Source of the DNA: Pseudarthrobacter sp. | GTDB lineage: Bacteria; Actinomycetota; Actinomycetes; Actinomycetales; Micrococcaceae | Direction: 5' to 3' | DNA length: 64,000 nucleotides | NCBI GenBank assembly: GCA_031178005.1 | Contig: JAPSJV010000004.1 | Span: forward strand, 62,001 to 126,000 | Shown here: positions 56,824 to 64,000 of the stretch, one piece after another | How positions within the stretch are numbered: the first letter of the stretch is position 1 | How the letters are laid out: each line of letters begins with the position of its first letter | The notes under the pieces: generated by a model | What the model was told of the DNA's origin: nothing | The model's input: only the letters and a program-made list of their open reading frames with translations | The model's database searches: none | Position numbers and translations under genes: made by a program

Positions 56824-59573
56824 CCGCCAACTGGCCTGGCGTGGACCCGGAGTGGTCGCGGGAAATCGACGTGAAGTCAACGTCCGACGCCGATCTGCCG
56901 GGGACAGTGCGCCGCTGGCACCTGCTGGACAACGGGGACCAGCTCGCCCGCCTGGGCCTGGCTCCCGCCGGAACCCTGCTGTGCGTTCACGGAAACCCCA
57001 CCTGGTCCTACCTGTGGCGGACGCTGCTGGCCGCCGGTTCGGATCCTGCCCATCCGTGGCGGGTTGTGGCGGTGGACCAGCTGGACATGGGCTATTCGGA
57101 GCGCACTGGAACCTTCCGGCGCCTGGCAGACCGCATCAACGACCTGGGTGACCTGACGGATGCGCTGGCCCTGGCCGGGCCCGTGGTGACCGTGGGCCAC
57201 GACTGGGGCGGCGCGATCAGCCTGGGCTGGGCGCTGGCGCACCCGCAGCACCTCGCCGCAGTGGTGTTGACCAACACAGCCGTCTCCCAGCCCGCAGATT
57301 CGGCCATTCCGCCGGCCCTGCGGCTGGCCCTGCATCCCGCCGTCCACGGCTGGGGAACCACCACGACGGACGCCTTCCTTCGGGTGACGCACTCGCTGGC
57401 CCACCCGGCGTTGCCCTCCGACGTCCGCGAGGCCTACCAGGCTCCGTACCGCGGGGCCTCCCGCCGCAGCGGGGTGGGAAACTTTGTCGCGGACATCCCT
57501 GTGGACGCCGCCCACCCCAGCTTTCCTGCGCTCACCGGCATGGCGGAGGGGCTGCGCGGCTTGAAGGTACCGGCGCTGATGCTCTGGGGCCCGCGGGACC
57601 CGATCTTCTCCGACCGGTACCTCAAGGACCTGATCAACCGGCTCCCGCACGCCGATGTGCACCGCTTCGAAGGCGCCGGCCACCTTGTGGCGGAGGACCG
57701 GGACATCGCCGCGCCGATTTTCCAATGGCTTGCCGGGAACGTGGGTGCCGGAATCAGTGGTGCGGGAAACTCTGCTGACGACGACGGCGGAACCGCCAGG
57801 GAGCTCGGTGCACCACCGGACGTCCAAGGGACGGGTGAAGCAGCCGCCCTCGAGTCAACGGTATTCCGCCCGCTCTGGGACGCACTTGAAAAGCAGGCGG
57901 CAGGGCTCGCGGGCGGGGATACCGCCGTCGCGGAAATGGCGCCGGACGGCACGGTGGCCCGCTCGCTCAGCTGGCAGCAGCTGGACCGGGACATCCGCAA
58001 CCTTGCGGCGGGGCTGAGGAACGCCGGCGTCGGATCCGGCAGCCGGGTGAGCCTGATGGTTCCGCCCGGCGTGGACCTGACCGTAGCCCTTTACGCCTGC
58101 CTTCGGCTCGGTGCCGTGGTGGTGGTGGCCGACGCCGGACTGGGAACCAAGGGCCTGAGCCGCGCCGTGAAAGGCGCCACCCCTGATTTCATTATCGGCA
58201 TCGACAAGGCGCTCGCGGCGGCCTCGGTGCTCGGCTGGCCCGGACGCCGGATCAGCGTGCGGGACCTCCCACCCGCCCGCCGTCGGGTACTCGGCGTCGA
58301 ACATTCCCTGGACGCCCTGGCGCGTTCCGCTGCCGGCCGCGGTGCTCTGCAGCCGGGGGACAACCTTGACCCGGATGCCCCGGCCGCCGTGCTTTTTACG
58401 TCCGGTTCCACCGGCCCCGCCAAGGGCGTGCTGTATACGCACCGGCAGCTGGCGGCGATGAGGGACACCGTAGCGGCTACCTTCGAGATCCGGCCCGGTA
58501 CCCGGCTGGTGGCAGGTTTCGCCCCGTTTGCCTTGCTGGGTCCGGCGCTCGGAACGGTGTCGGTGACGCCGGCCATGGACGTCACCGCGCCACGCACCCT
58601 GACGGCCGGTGCGCTGGCCGACGCCGCCGCAGCCGTCAACGCCACGGTGGTCTTCGCCTCGCCGGCCGCGCTGCGCAATGTCCTTGCCACCCGTGATGGG
58701 CTGAGCGCCGCCGGGCAGGAAGCGTTGGGGCGTATCGGGTTGCTGCTGTCCGCCGGTGCGCCCGTTCCCGAACCGCTCCTGGTCGAGGTGCAGCGGCTGC
58801 TGCCCAAGGCCTCGCTCCGTACCCCGTACGGGATGACCGAGGCGCTGCCCGTCACGGACATCAGCGTGGAACAGATTCAAGCCGCCGACGCCGATGCTGC
58901 CGCCGGCACTGAATCTTCCGGCACTGAACCTCCCGCCGGCAAGGCCGGAGCAGGCAACGGCGTGTGTGTGGGGTGGCCGGTGCATGGCGCCCGCGTGGCC
59001 GTGATTCCGCTGGCGGCCGACGGCACCGCACCCGGCTCGCAACCGGTGACGGAGCCCGGCGTGACGGGCGAGATCCTGGTCAGCGCCCCGCACGTCAAGG
59101 AAACGTATGACAGGCTCTGGCTGACCCAGCGGAAGAGCTCGAGCCTGCCCGGCTGGCACCGCACCGGCGACGTGGGGCACTTCGACGCCGCCGGCAGGCT
59201 CTGGGTGGAGGGACGCCTCGCCCATGTGGTCACGGCTCCGGGCGGTGTGGTGACGCCCGTCGGCGCCGAACAGGCCATCGAACGCCTGGACGGCGTCGGG
59301 CTGGCCGCGATCACCGGCGTCGGACCGGCTGGCACCCAGGCCGTGGTCGCCGTCGTCGAGACCGTTCCGCCCGCCCGGAAGGCGGGCCCCGCCACACCGC
59401 AGCTTGCCGGGAGAGTACGCCAGGCCGCCCTTGAAGCAGGCGTTCAGGTCTCCGCTGTGCTCGCAGTCCCCACCCAGCCCACGGATATCCGGCACAACGC
59501 CAAGATCGACAGGACCCGCCTGGCCCGCTGGGCTACACGGGTGCTGGCCGGCGGCAGGCCGGGCAAACCATGA
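56817..59573 (+). CDS. oleBC: OleB-OleC fusion: alpha/beta hydrolase (haloalkane dehalogenase-like) plus AMP-dependent ligase
   Basis: GHDWGGAISLGWALAHPQ then AMP-binding AVLFTSGSTGPAKGVLYTHRQ and LRTPYGMTEALPVTD; start overlaps the oleA stop (TTG 56817 or GTG 56841). Confidence 0.9.
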   Translation: MVTANWPGVDPEWSREIDVKSTSDADLPGTVRRWHLLDNGDQLARLGLAPAGTLLCVHGNPTWSYLWRTLLAAGSDPAHPWRVVAVDQLDMGYSERTGTFRRLADRINDLGDLTDALALAGPVVTVGHDWGGAISLGWALAHPQHLAAVVLTNTAVSQPADSAIPPALRLALHPAVHGWGTTTTDAFLRVTHSLAHPALPSDVREAYQAPYRGASRRSGVGNFVADIPVDAAHPSFPALTGMAEGLRGLKVPALMLWGPRDPIFSDRYLKDLINRLPHADVHRFEGAGHLVAEDRDIAAPIFQWLAGNVGAGISGAGNSADDDGGTARELGAPPDVQGTGEAAALESTVFRPLWDALEKQAAGLAGGDTAVAEMAPDGTVARSLSWQQLDRDIRNLAAGLRNAGVGSGSRVSLMVPPGVDLTVALYACLRLGAVVVVADAGLGTKGLSRAVKGATPDFIIGIDKALAAASVLGWPGRRISVRDLPPARRRVLGVEHSLDALARSAAGRGALQPGDNLDPDAPAAVLFTSGSTGPAKGVLYTHRQLAAMRDTVAATFEIRPGTRLVAGFAPFALLGPALGTVSVTPAMDVTAPRTLTAGALADAAAAVNATVVFASPAALRNVLATRDGLSAAGQEALGRIGLLLSAGAPVPEPLLVEVQRLLPKASLRTPYGMTEALPVTDISVEQIQAADADAAAGTESSGTEPPAGKAGAGNGVCVGWPVHGARVAVIPLAADGTAPGSQPVTEPGVTGEILVSAPHVKETYDRLWLTQRKSSSLPGWHRTGDVGHFDAAGRLWVEGRLAHVVTAPGGVVTPVGAEQAIERLDGVGLAAITGVGPAGTQAVVAVVETVPPARKAGPATPQLAGRVRQAALEAGVQVSAVLAVPTQPTDIRHNAKIDRTRLARWATRVLAGGRPGKP

Positions 59574-60541
59574 AGGTCCTGGTCACCGGGGCCAGCGGGC
59601 TGCTTGGGGGAGAAGTGGCCCGGCTGCTGGTGCGCCAAGGGCACGACGTGACCACCTTCCAGCGCCGTCCGTCGGGGGTCGACGGCGCCACGGATTTCCG
59701 CGGGTCCATCACGGATGAGAAAGCCCTTGCGGAAGCCGTCGACGGCGTCGAAGGCATCATCCACCTCGCCGCGAAGGTGTCCTTCACCGGGCGGGCCGCG
59801 GAGTTTGAGCAAGTGAACGTCGAGGGGACCCGTAACCTGCTTCGTTGCGCCCGCGCGGCCGGGGTGCGGGACGTGGTGTTCGTGTCCTCCCCGTCCGTGG
59901 CGAATTCCGGCGCCGCCATCTCGGGGTTGGGCGCGGAGCCGGCGGACCCGGAGCGTGCCCACGGCGACTATTCACGCACCAAGGGCGACGCCGAGCTGCT
60001 GGCCCTGGCCGCGGACGCGCCGGAGTTCCGGGTCGCGGCGGTGCGCCCGCACGTCGTCTGGGGTCCGGGCGACACCCAACTGGTGGAGCGGGTCCTGGAC
60101 CGGGCCAGCCGCGGCCGTCTGCCACTGCTCGACGCCGGGGCGGCCCTGATCGACACCACCTACGTGGACAACGCGGCCGCGGCTATCGTCGCCGCACTGC
60201 ACCGCATGGACCACATCCATGGCAGGGCCCTGGTGGTCACTAATGGCGAGCCGCGGCCGGTGGGCGAGTTGCTGGCAGGTATCTGCGCTGCGGGTGGCGT
60301 CGCCGCGCCGTCGTGGTCCGTGCCGGGTCCGGTGGCGCGGGCGGCGGGCGCAGTGGTGGAGAAGCTGTGGACTCTGGCCGGGCGCGAAGAGGAGCCGCCG
60401 ATGACCCGGTTCCTCGCCGAGCAGCTCTCCACAGCGCATTGGTTCGACCAGCGCGAGACCCGGCAACTCCTGGACTGGACCCCCGCCGTCTCCCTTGATG
60501 AGGGACTGGCCAGGCTTGCAGAGCACTACCGGTTAGGCTAA
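59570..60541 (+). CDS. oleD: NAD-dependent epimerase/dehydratase, olefin pathway reductase
   Basis: MKVLVTGASGLLGGEVARLLVRQGHDVTTFQRRPSG; overlaps the oleBC stop. Confidence 0.9.
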   Translation: MKVLVTGASGLLGGEVARLLVRQGHDVTTFQRRPSGVDGATDFRGSITDEKALAEAVDGVEGIIHLAAKVSFTGRAAEFEQVNVEGTRNLLRCARAAGVRDVVFVSSPSVANSGAAISGLGAEPADPERAHGDYSRTKGDAELLALAADAPEFRVAAVRPHVVWGPGDTQLVERVLDRASRGRLPLLDAGAALIDTTYVDNAAAAIVAALHRMDHIHGRALVVTNGEPRPVGELLAGICAAGGVAAPSWSVPGPVARAAGAVVEKLWTLAGREEEPPMTRFLAEQLSTAHWFDQRETRQLLDWTPAVSLDEGLARLAEHYRLG

Positions 60542-60543
60542 CC

Positions 60544-60687
60544 GGCCCTCAGACCTCCGGTGGTTGAGCTTGTCGAAACCCCTCGGCGCCCGGCCCTCAG
60601 ACCTCTGGTGGTTGAGCTTGTCGAAACCCCTCGGCGCCAGGCCCTCAGACCTCTGGTGGTTGAGCTTGTCGAAACCCCTCGGCGCCC
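60544..60687. repeat. 3 x 48-bp tandem repeat
   Basis: Unit ggccctcagacctctggtggttgagcttgtcgaaacccctcggcgcc(c/a), starts at 60544, 60592 and 60640. Confidence 0.95.
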
Positions 60688-60854
60688 GGCCCGTCGAACA
60701 ACGCACCGGTGCTGCTCTGCGGCACCACCACGTGGACGGCGTTGCGCTGGATGGTGAAGTCGGTGGTTGTGCTGGTGGCGATTTCGCCGTCGAGGTTTAC
60801 CGGCAGTGACTTTGCCTTCCGCGATAGTGGCACACGCCTCGGCAAGGTTGTTCG
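60678..60854 (-). pseudogene. decayed, internally deleted copy of the diacylglycerol kinase 3' region
   Basis: 60678-60808 matches 62490-62620 (128/131); 60809-60854 matches 63067-63112 (about 42/46); the intervening ~446 bp of the kinase is missing and the frame is broken. Confidence 0.88.
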
Positions 60855-61035
60855 CTTCCTGGGCCCTTGTCGATTTCTTTCCCGCGACTAATGGCAAGGA
60901 AATATCAGGGGCGCCAGCTCGATTATGCGTTCTATTGTCGGAGCTACAGTCTAGGTTTTATTTAGCAGGTGCCGAGGCCCGCATTTTGAGACCGACTCCG
61001 CGATCGGCGCCGCAAGAGGGGACAGGGAATAAAAA

Positions 61036-62382
61036 ATGGACGAAGTGCGCAAGCTTGCCTTGGAGGTAGCCCGCTGCGGCAATATCACCCATGCGCGCAA
61101 GGATGCGGCCCATCCCTGCCATGAGATTGTGTCGGTGCAGAAGCCGGATCCCGCGACGTTCCATGTCCCCGAGGCGTGGGCGGGAGCAATCGATACGGCC
61201 AGGGTTCTGTACATATCATCGAATCCGTCGATCGGTGACATTGCTGAGGGGCAGGATCCGGCAACCGAAGAGTTGTATCCGAAGGAATCCGACTCTGACG
61301 AGTTTATCCAGGACTTTATCGTTAACCGGTTTAATCCTGACTCGGGATATGCGGATCTCAACGGTTCTTACAGACAAGTCAGCGGACAGCCTTCTACCAA
61401 AAAGGTGAGCTTCTGGACAAACATGAGGAACCGAAGCATTGAACTCCTAGGTCATGATGCCCATCCAAATGAGTCCTACGCCATGACTGAAGTGGTGCAC
61501 TGCAAGTCGAAAAAGGACAGGATGGGCGTGAAAGCCGCACGATCGGCATGCTCTGACCTCTACTTGGACCGAATCATTGCACTTTCCCCTGCGCGTGTGC
61601 TGGTGGTGGTGGGAGTGCAGGCGGGGGATGCCCTTAAGACAAGGTGGGACCTTCCACAGCAGTTTGGAATCATGAAGAAGGAAGCTTCCGGTACCGCATC
61701 GATTGTTGCTTCCGAAGCGGATTCCATGGTGCTGCGCGAAATCGCCGGGCGGGAACGAACGGTCGTGTTCCTTCCCCACCCGAACAGCCAAGGAACTAGA
61801 AAGTTCTTTTCGGATAACTACCCGGAGAACATGCTGAACCTTCGCCGAGCTGCTGCCCCGGTGGCTGTAATTGGAACGGCGGCGGTCGTGGCGGCGACTG
61901 TTGCTTATGGAGAGTATTTGAGCCATGGGGCTTACGTTTGCCAGCCCAACAGGTACTTTCGTCCCAGTACCACCCACTTCGCGTTCTACTCTGACAGGCA
62001 GATTCAACCTCACGTCGCCGAAATCGAAGAAATCTTCAAAGACGTCGTGTTTACCTCGGAAGAAGCTGCGAGTTGGACAGCTTCTCAGGATAGGTCTGGG
62101 CAACGCCTAGGAGTGGTGATTGCCTCGTTCTTGGCGGCGGGGTTACGGGAGCATGGTGAACGGTACGACGTGATTTTGCTGAGTCAGGAAAACGAAGCCT
62201 CGACCCTTCAGCTGACTTCTCCCGTCATCAACGACCTCAAGAATTCCCAGGGCCGTGCCGTGGCCTTTACACAAGGTCAGCGCTATGTTGATTTGGAAGT
62301 TCTTACGGGTGGAATCAGCCTCACTTCAAAGATCGCCCGGCTCAGCGGCTGGAACGAGATGCATCCCGACGAGGATGCTTAA
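61036..62382 (+). CDS. uracil-DNA glycosylase superfamily-like N-terminal domain fused to an unknown C-terminal domain
   Basis: TARVLYISSNPSIGD; FWTNMRNRSIELLG; AMTEVVHCKSKKDRMGVKAARSACSDLYLDRIIALSPARVLVVVGVQAGDAL; VVFLPHPNSQGTRKFF; uninterrupted 448 aa. Confidence 0.6.
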   Translation: MDEVRKLALEVARCGNITHARKDAAHPCHEIVSVQKPDPATFHVPEAWAGAIDTARVLYISSNPSIGDIAEGQDPATEELYPKESDSDEFIQDFIVNRFNPDSGYADLNGSYRQVSGQPSTKKVSFWTNMRNRSIELLGHDAHPNESYAMTEVVHCKSKKDRMGVKAARSACSDLYLDRIIALSPARVLVVVGVQAGDALKTRWDLPQQFGIMKKEASGTASIVASEADSMVLREIAGRERTVVFLPHPNSQGTRKFFSDNYPENMLNLRRAAAPVAVIGTAAVVAATVAYGEYLSHGAYVCQPNRYFRPSTTHFAFYSDRQIQPHVAEIEEIFKDVVFTSEEAASWTASQDRSGQRLGVVIASFLAAGLREHGERYDVILLSQENEASTLQLTSPVINDLKNSQGRAVAFTQGQRYVDLEVLTGGISLTSKIARLSGWNEMHPDEDA

Positions 62383-62424
62383 GACGATGCCCTTGGACGG
62401 CAAAGCTCACGTCCCTGTGGCGAT

Positions 62425-62461
62425 GTTCCCTGCTGTTCGGTCAACAGCGGAACCAGGGAAC
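62425..62461. terminator. hairpin after the UDG-like gene
   Basis: gttccctg-ctgtt-cggtc-aacag-cggaac-cagggaac; perfect 8-bp outer arms; no strong T-run. Confidence 0.5.
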
Positions 62462-62471
62462 TAGCAGGCCC

Positions 62472-63437
62472 TCAAACGGGCGGCCAGTTCTCGGCGCCCG
62501 GCCCGTCGAACAACGCGCCGGTGCTGCTCTGCGGCACCACCACGTGGACGGCGTTGCGCTGGATGGTGAAGTCGGTGGCGGTGCTGGTGGCGATTTCGCC
62601 GTCGAGGTTTACCGGCAGTGGATTGTCGGTGACCAGCCGGACGCTGCGGCTGGTCAGGTGGTGCACGCGGTCGTGTTCAATGAAGCTTCCGTCCTTGAGC
62701 AGCCGGGCGATGTTCACGTGCTCGCGGAGCGGCCCGGCCAGGATCGCGTAGATGTCGAGGGTGTGGTCGTCGATCCCGGCGGTGGGGGAGACCGTGTTGC
62801 CGCCGCCGTAGTGCCGGCCGTTGCCCACGGCCACCTGCAGCAGGTCCTCGAGCTCCAGCGGCTGGTGGTCGCCGTCCGGGAACTCGAGCCGGGCCCGAAA
62901 CGGCTTGTGCTTGGCATACGCCCCAAGCGTGGCGATGCTGTAGGCCAGCGGCCCGATGTACCGCTTCAGGCGGGGGCTCAGGGCCTCGGTCACAGCGACG
63001 GACAGGCCCACGGATGCGACGTTGAGGAACGGCTCACCATTGGCCCGGCCCAGGTCGATGTCCACCACTTTGCCTTCCGCGACGGTGGCGCACGCCTCGG
63101 CAAGGTTGCTCGGGATCTCCAGCGTGCGGGCGAAGTCGTTGGCGGTTCCCAGCGGCAGGACGCCGAGCGTCACCTCCGTGCCGGCCAGGCGGCCGGCGGC
63201 GTAGGACATCGTCCCGTCGCCGCCGCCCACAACCAGCAGGTCGTGCCCGTCCGCAAACACCCGGTCAAGCGTCCCGGTGAGGTCCGCCCCGGAGTGCACG
63301 TGGTGCACGGCGGAGACAGGCACGCCTGCGTTGCGCATGGTGTCCACCGCAAGTTCGTGGGGCGCGCCGCGGCGTGAACCGGCGTTGATCACAACGGCGG
63401 CAGAGCGGGCGTTCCGGGCAGCTTTCATTTGAGCCAT
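62472..63437 (-). CDS. diacylglycerol kinase family lipid kinase (YegS-like)
   Basis: AVVINAGSRRGAPHELAVDTMRNAG...LLVVGGGDGTMSYAAGRLAGTEVTLGVLPLGTANDFARTLEIP; C-terminal PLPVNLDGEIATSTATDFTI. Confidence 0.92.
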   Translation of the reverse strand: MAQMKAARNARSAAVVINAGSRRGAPHELAVDTMRNAGVPVSAVHHVHSGADLTGTLDRVFADGHDLLVVGGGDGTMSYAAGRLAGTEVTLGVLPLGTANDFARTLEIPSNLAEACATVAEGKVVDIDLGRANGEPFLNVASVGLSVAVTEALSPRLKRYIGPLAYSIATLGAYAKHKPFRARLEFPDGDHQPLELEDLLQVAVGNGRHYGGGNTVSPTAGIDDHTLDIYAILAGPLREHVNIARLLKDGSFIEHDRVHHLTSRSVRLVTDNPLPVNLDGEIATSTATDFTIQRNAVHVVVPQSSTGALFDGPGAENWPPV

Positions 63438-63481
63438 GCTAGGCGGTGGACCTGTGCGTTTCCATGGCGGAGGCGTACGAC

Positions 63482-63523
63482 GGCGGCACATGGGTTCCAT
63501 CCGAAGGGAACCTCGGTGCCGCC
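63482..63523. terminator. hairpin between the SUKH-like gene and the lipid kinase gene
   Basis: ggcggcac-atgggttcc-atccgaa-gggaacctcg-gtgccgcc; paired ggcggcac/gtgccgcc and ggttcc/ggaacc. Confidence 0.55.
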
Positions 63524-63616
63524 AGGCCCAAGTGCTCGACGCCAGTCCGTGCCGTCGAGGAACCACGTCCTAACGTCCTGTGACCGTTGAGGACGTGAGC
63601 ATTCCCGCTTGAGATG

Positions 63617-64000
63617 CTACGTCCTGTACTGAGTCCACGCAGGAGCGTCAGGATTCAACATCTCAGCTAGTTCAAAAAATGCGTCATCGTCCGCCTCCAA
63701 GTACCCCTGGGGATCCAAGAAATAAATGGCCCGTCTGTATGCCTCGGCGAACGTCCCAAACATGGAGGAGACTGACGTGTACTCCACGAGGTGTTGGGCC
63801 TCACCCAGCATGAAGTTGGAGACCTGCCCGTAAGTGGCGGAGTTTCGAGCGCAATCCACAGCGTAAAAATCACCACCTCCGTTGGCCAGCAAAGGTAGCC
63901 AATCGGGACTCCATCTCGAGTTTTTCTTGAAGGTCCTGTAGTTGTTAAGCGTCTCGTCAAGGTTCGGAAAATGGAAGCCGGGCACGATTTGGATATCGTC
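63617..64000 (-). CDS. SMI1/KNR4 (SUKH) family protein, partial at right edge
   Basis: DDIQIVPGFHFPNLDETLNNYRTFKKNSRWSPDWLPLLANGGGDFYAVDCARNSATYGQVSNFM. Confidence 0.75.
   Translation of the reverse strand, partial: DDIQIVPGFHFPNLDETLNNYRTFKKNSRWSPDWLPLLANGGGDFYAVDCARNSATYGQVSNFMLGEAQHLVEYTSVSSMFGTFAEAYRRAIYFLDPQGYLEADDDAFFELAEMLNPDAPAWTQYRT

Noticed and set aside
55615-56880. 421-aa minus-strand ORF opposite oleA
   Set aside because: Antisense shadow of a clear thiolase-fold gene; no family motif
57855-59495. 546-aa minus-strand ORF opposite oleBC
   Set aside because: His/Gly/Arg-rich shadow ORF antisense to a clearly coding gene
60544-60687. Possible CRISPR-like array
   Set aside because: The three units are contiguous identical 48-mers with no variable spacers and no cas genes; it is a tandem repeat

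Overview
High-GC actinobacterial chromosomal segment whose gene content resembles Arthrobacter/Pseudarthrobacter (genus is an inference). Most of it is metabolic: three binding-protein ABC uptake systems for sugars or amino acids, a PhnDCE-like system, a sulfatase/alditol-oxidase operon with a formylglycine-generating enzyme about 28 kb away, an amino-acid/amide catabolic region with two nitrilase-type amidohydrolases, an oleA-oleBC-oleD olefin cluster, and many single-gene hydrolases and regulators. I saw no rRNA, tRNA, CRISPR array, transposase or integrase. Accessory content is concentrated in two islets, each bounded by direct repeats: (i) 40.6-43.3 kb, an unknown gene plus XRE/ImmA-IrrE metallopeptidase regulator plus effector remnant, between two 54-bp repeats (44/54 identical); (ii) 60.5-62.6 kb, a 448-aa protein with a UDG-superfamily-like N-terminal half and an unknown C-terminal half, between a decayed diacylglycerol-kinase tail and the intact kinase (131-bp direct repeat, 128/131 identical, plus a 3 x 48-bp tandem array). 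Other leads are an 84-aa peptide with repeated GSYVT blocks and a strand-polarised GTWCGACGGCGG motif seen in about nine + strand copies against one - strand copy. All calls are by eye from the sequence and ORF track; no database search was run.
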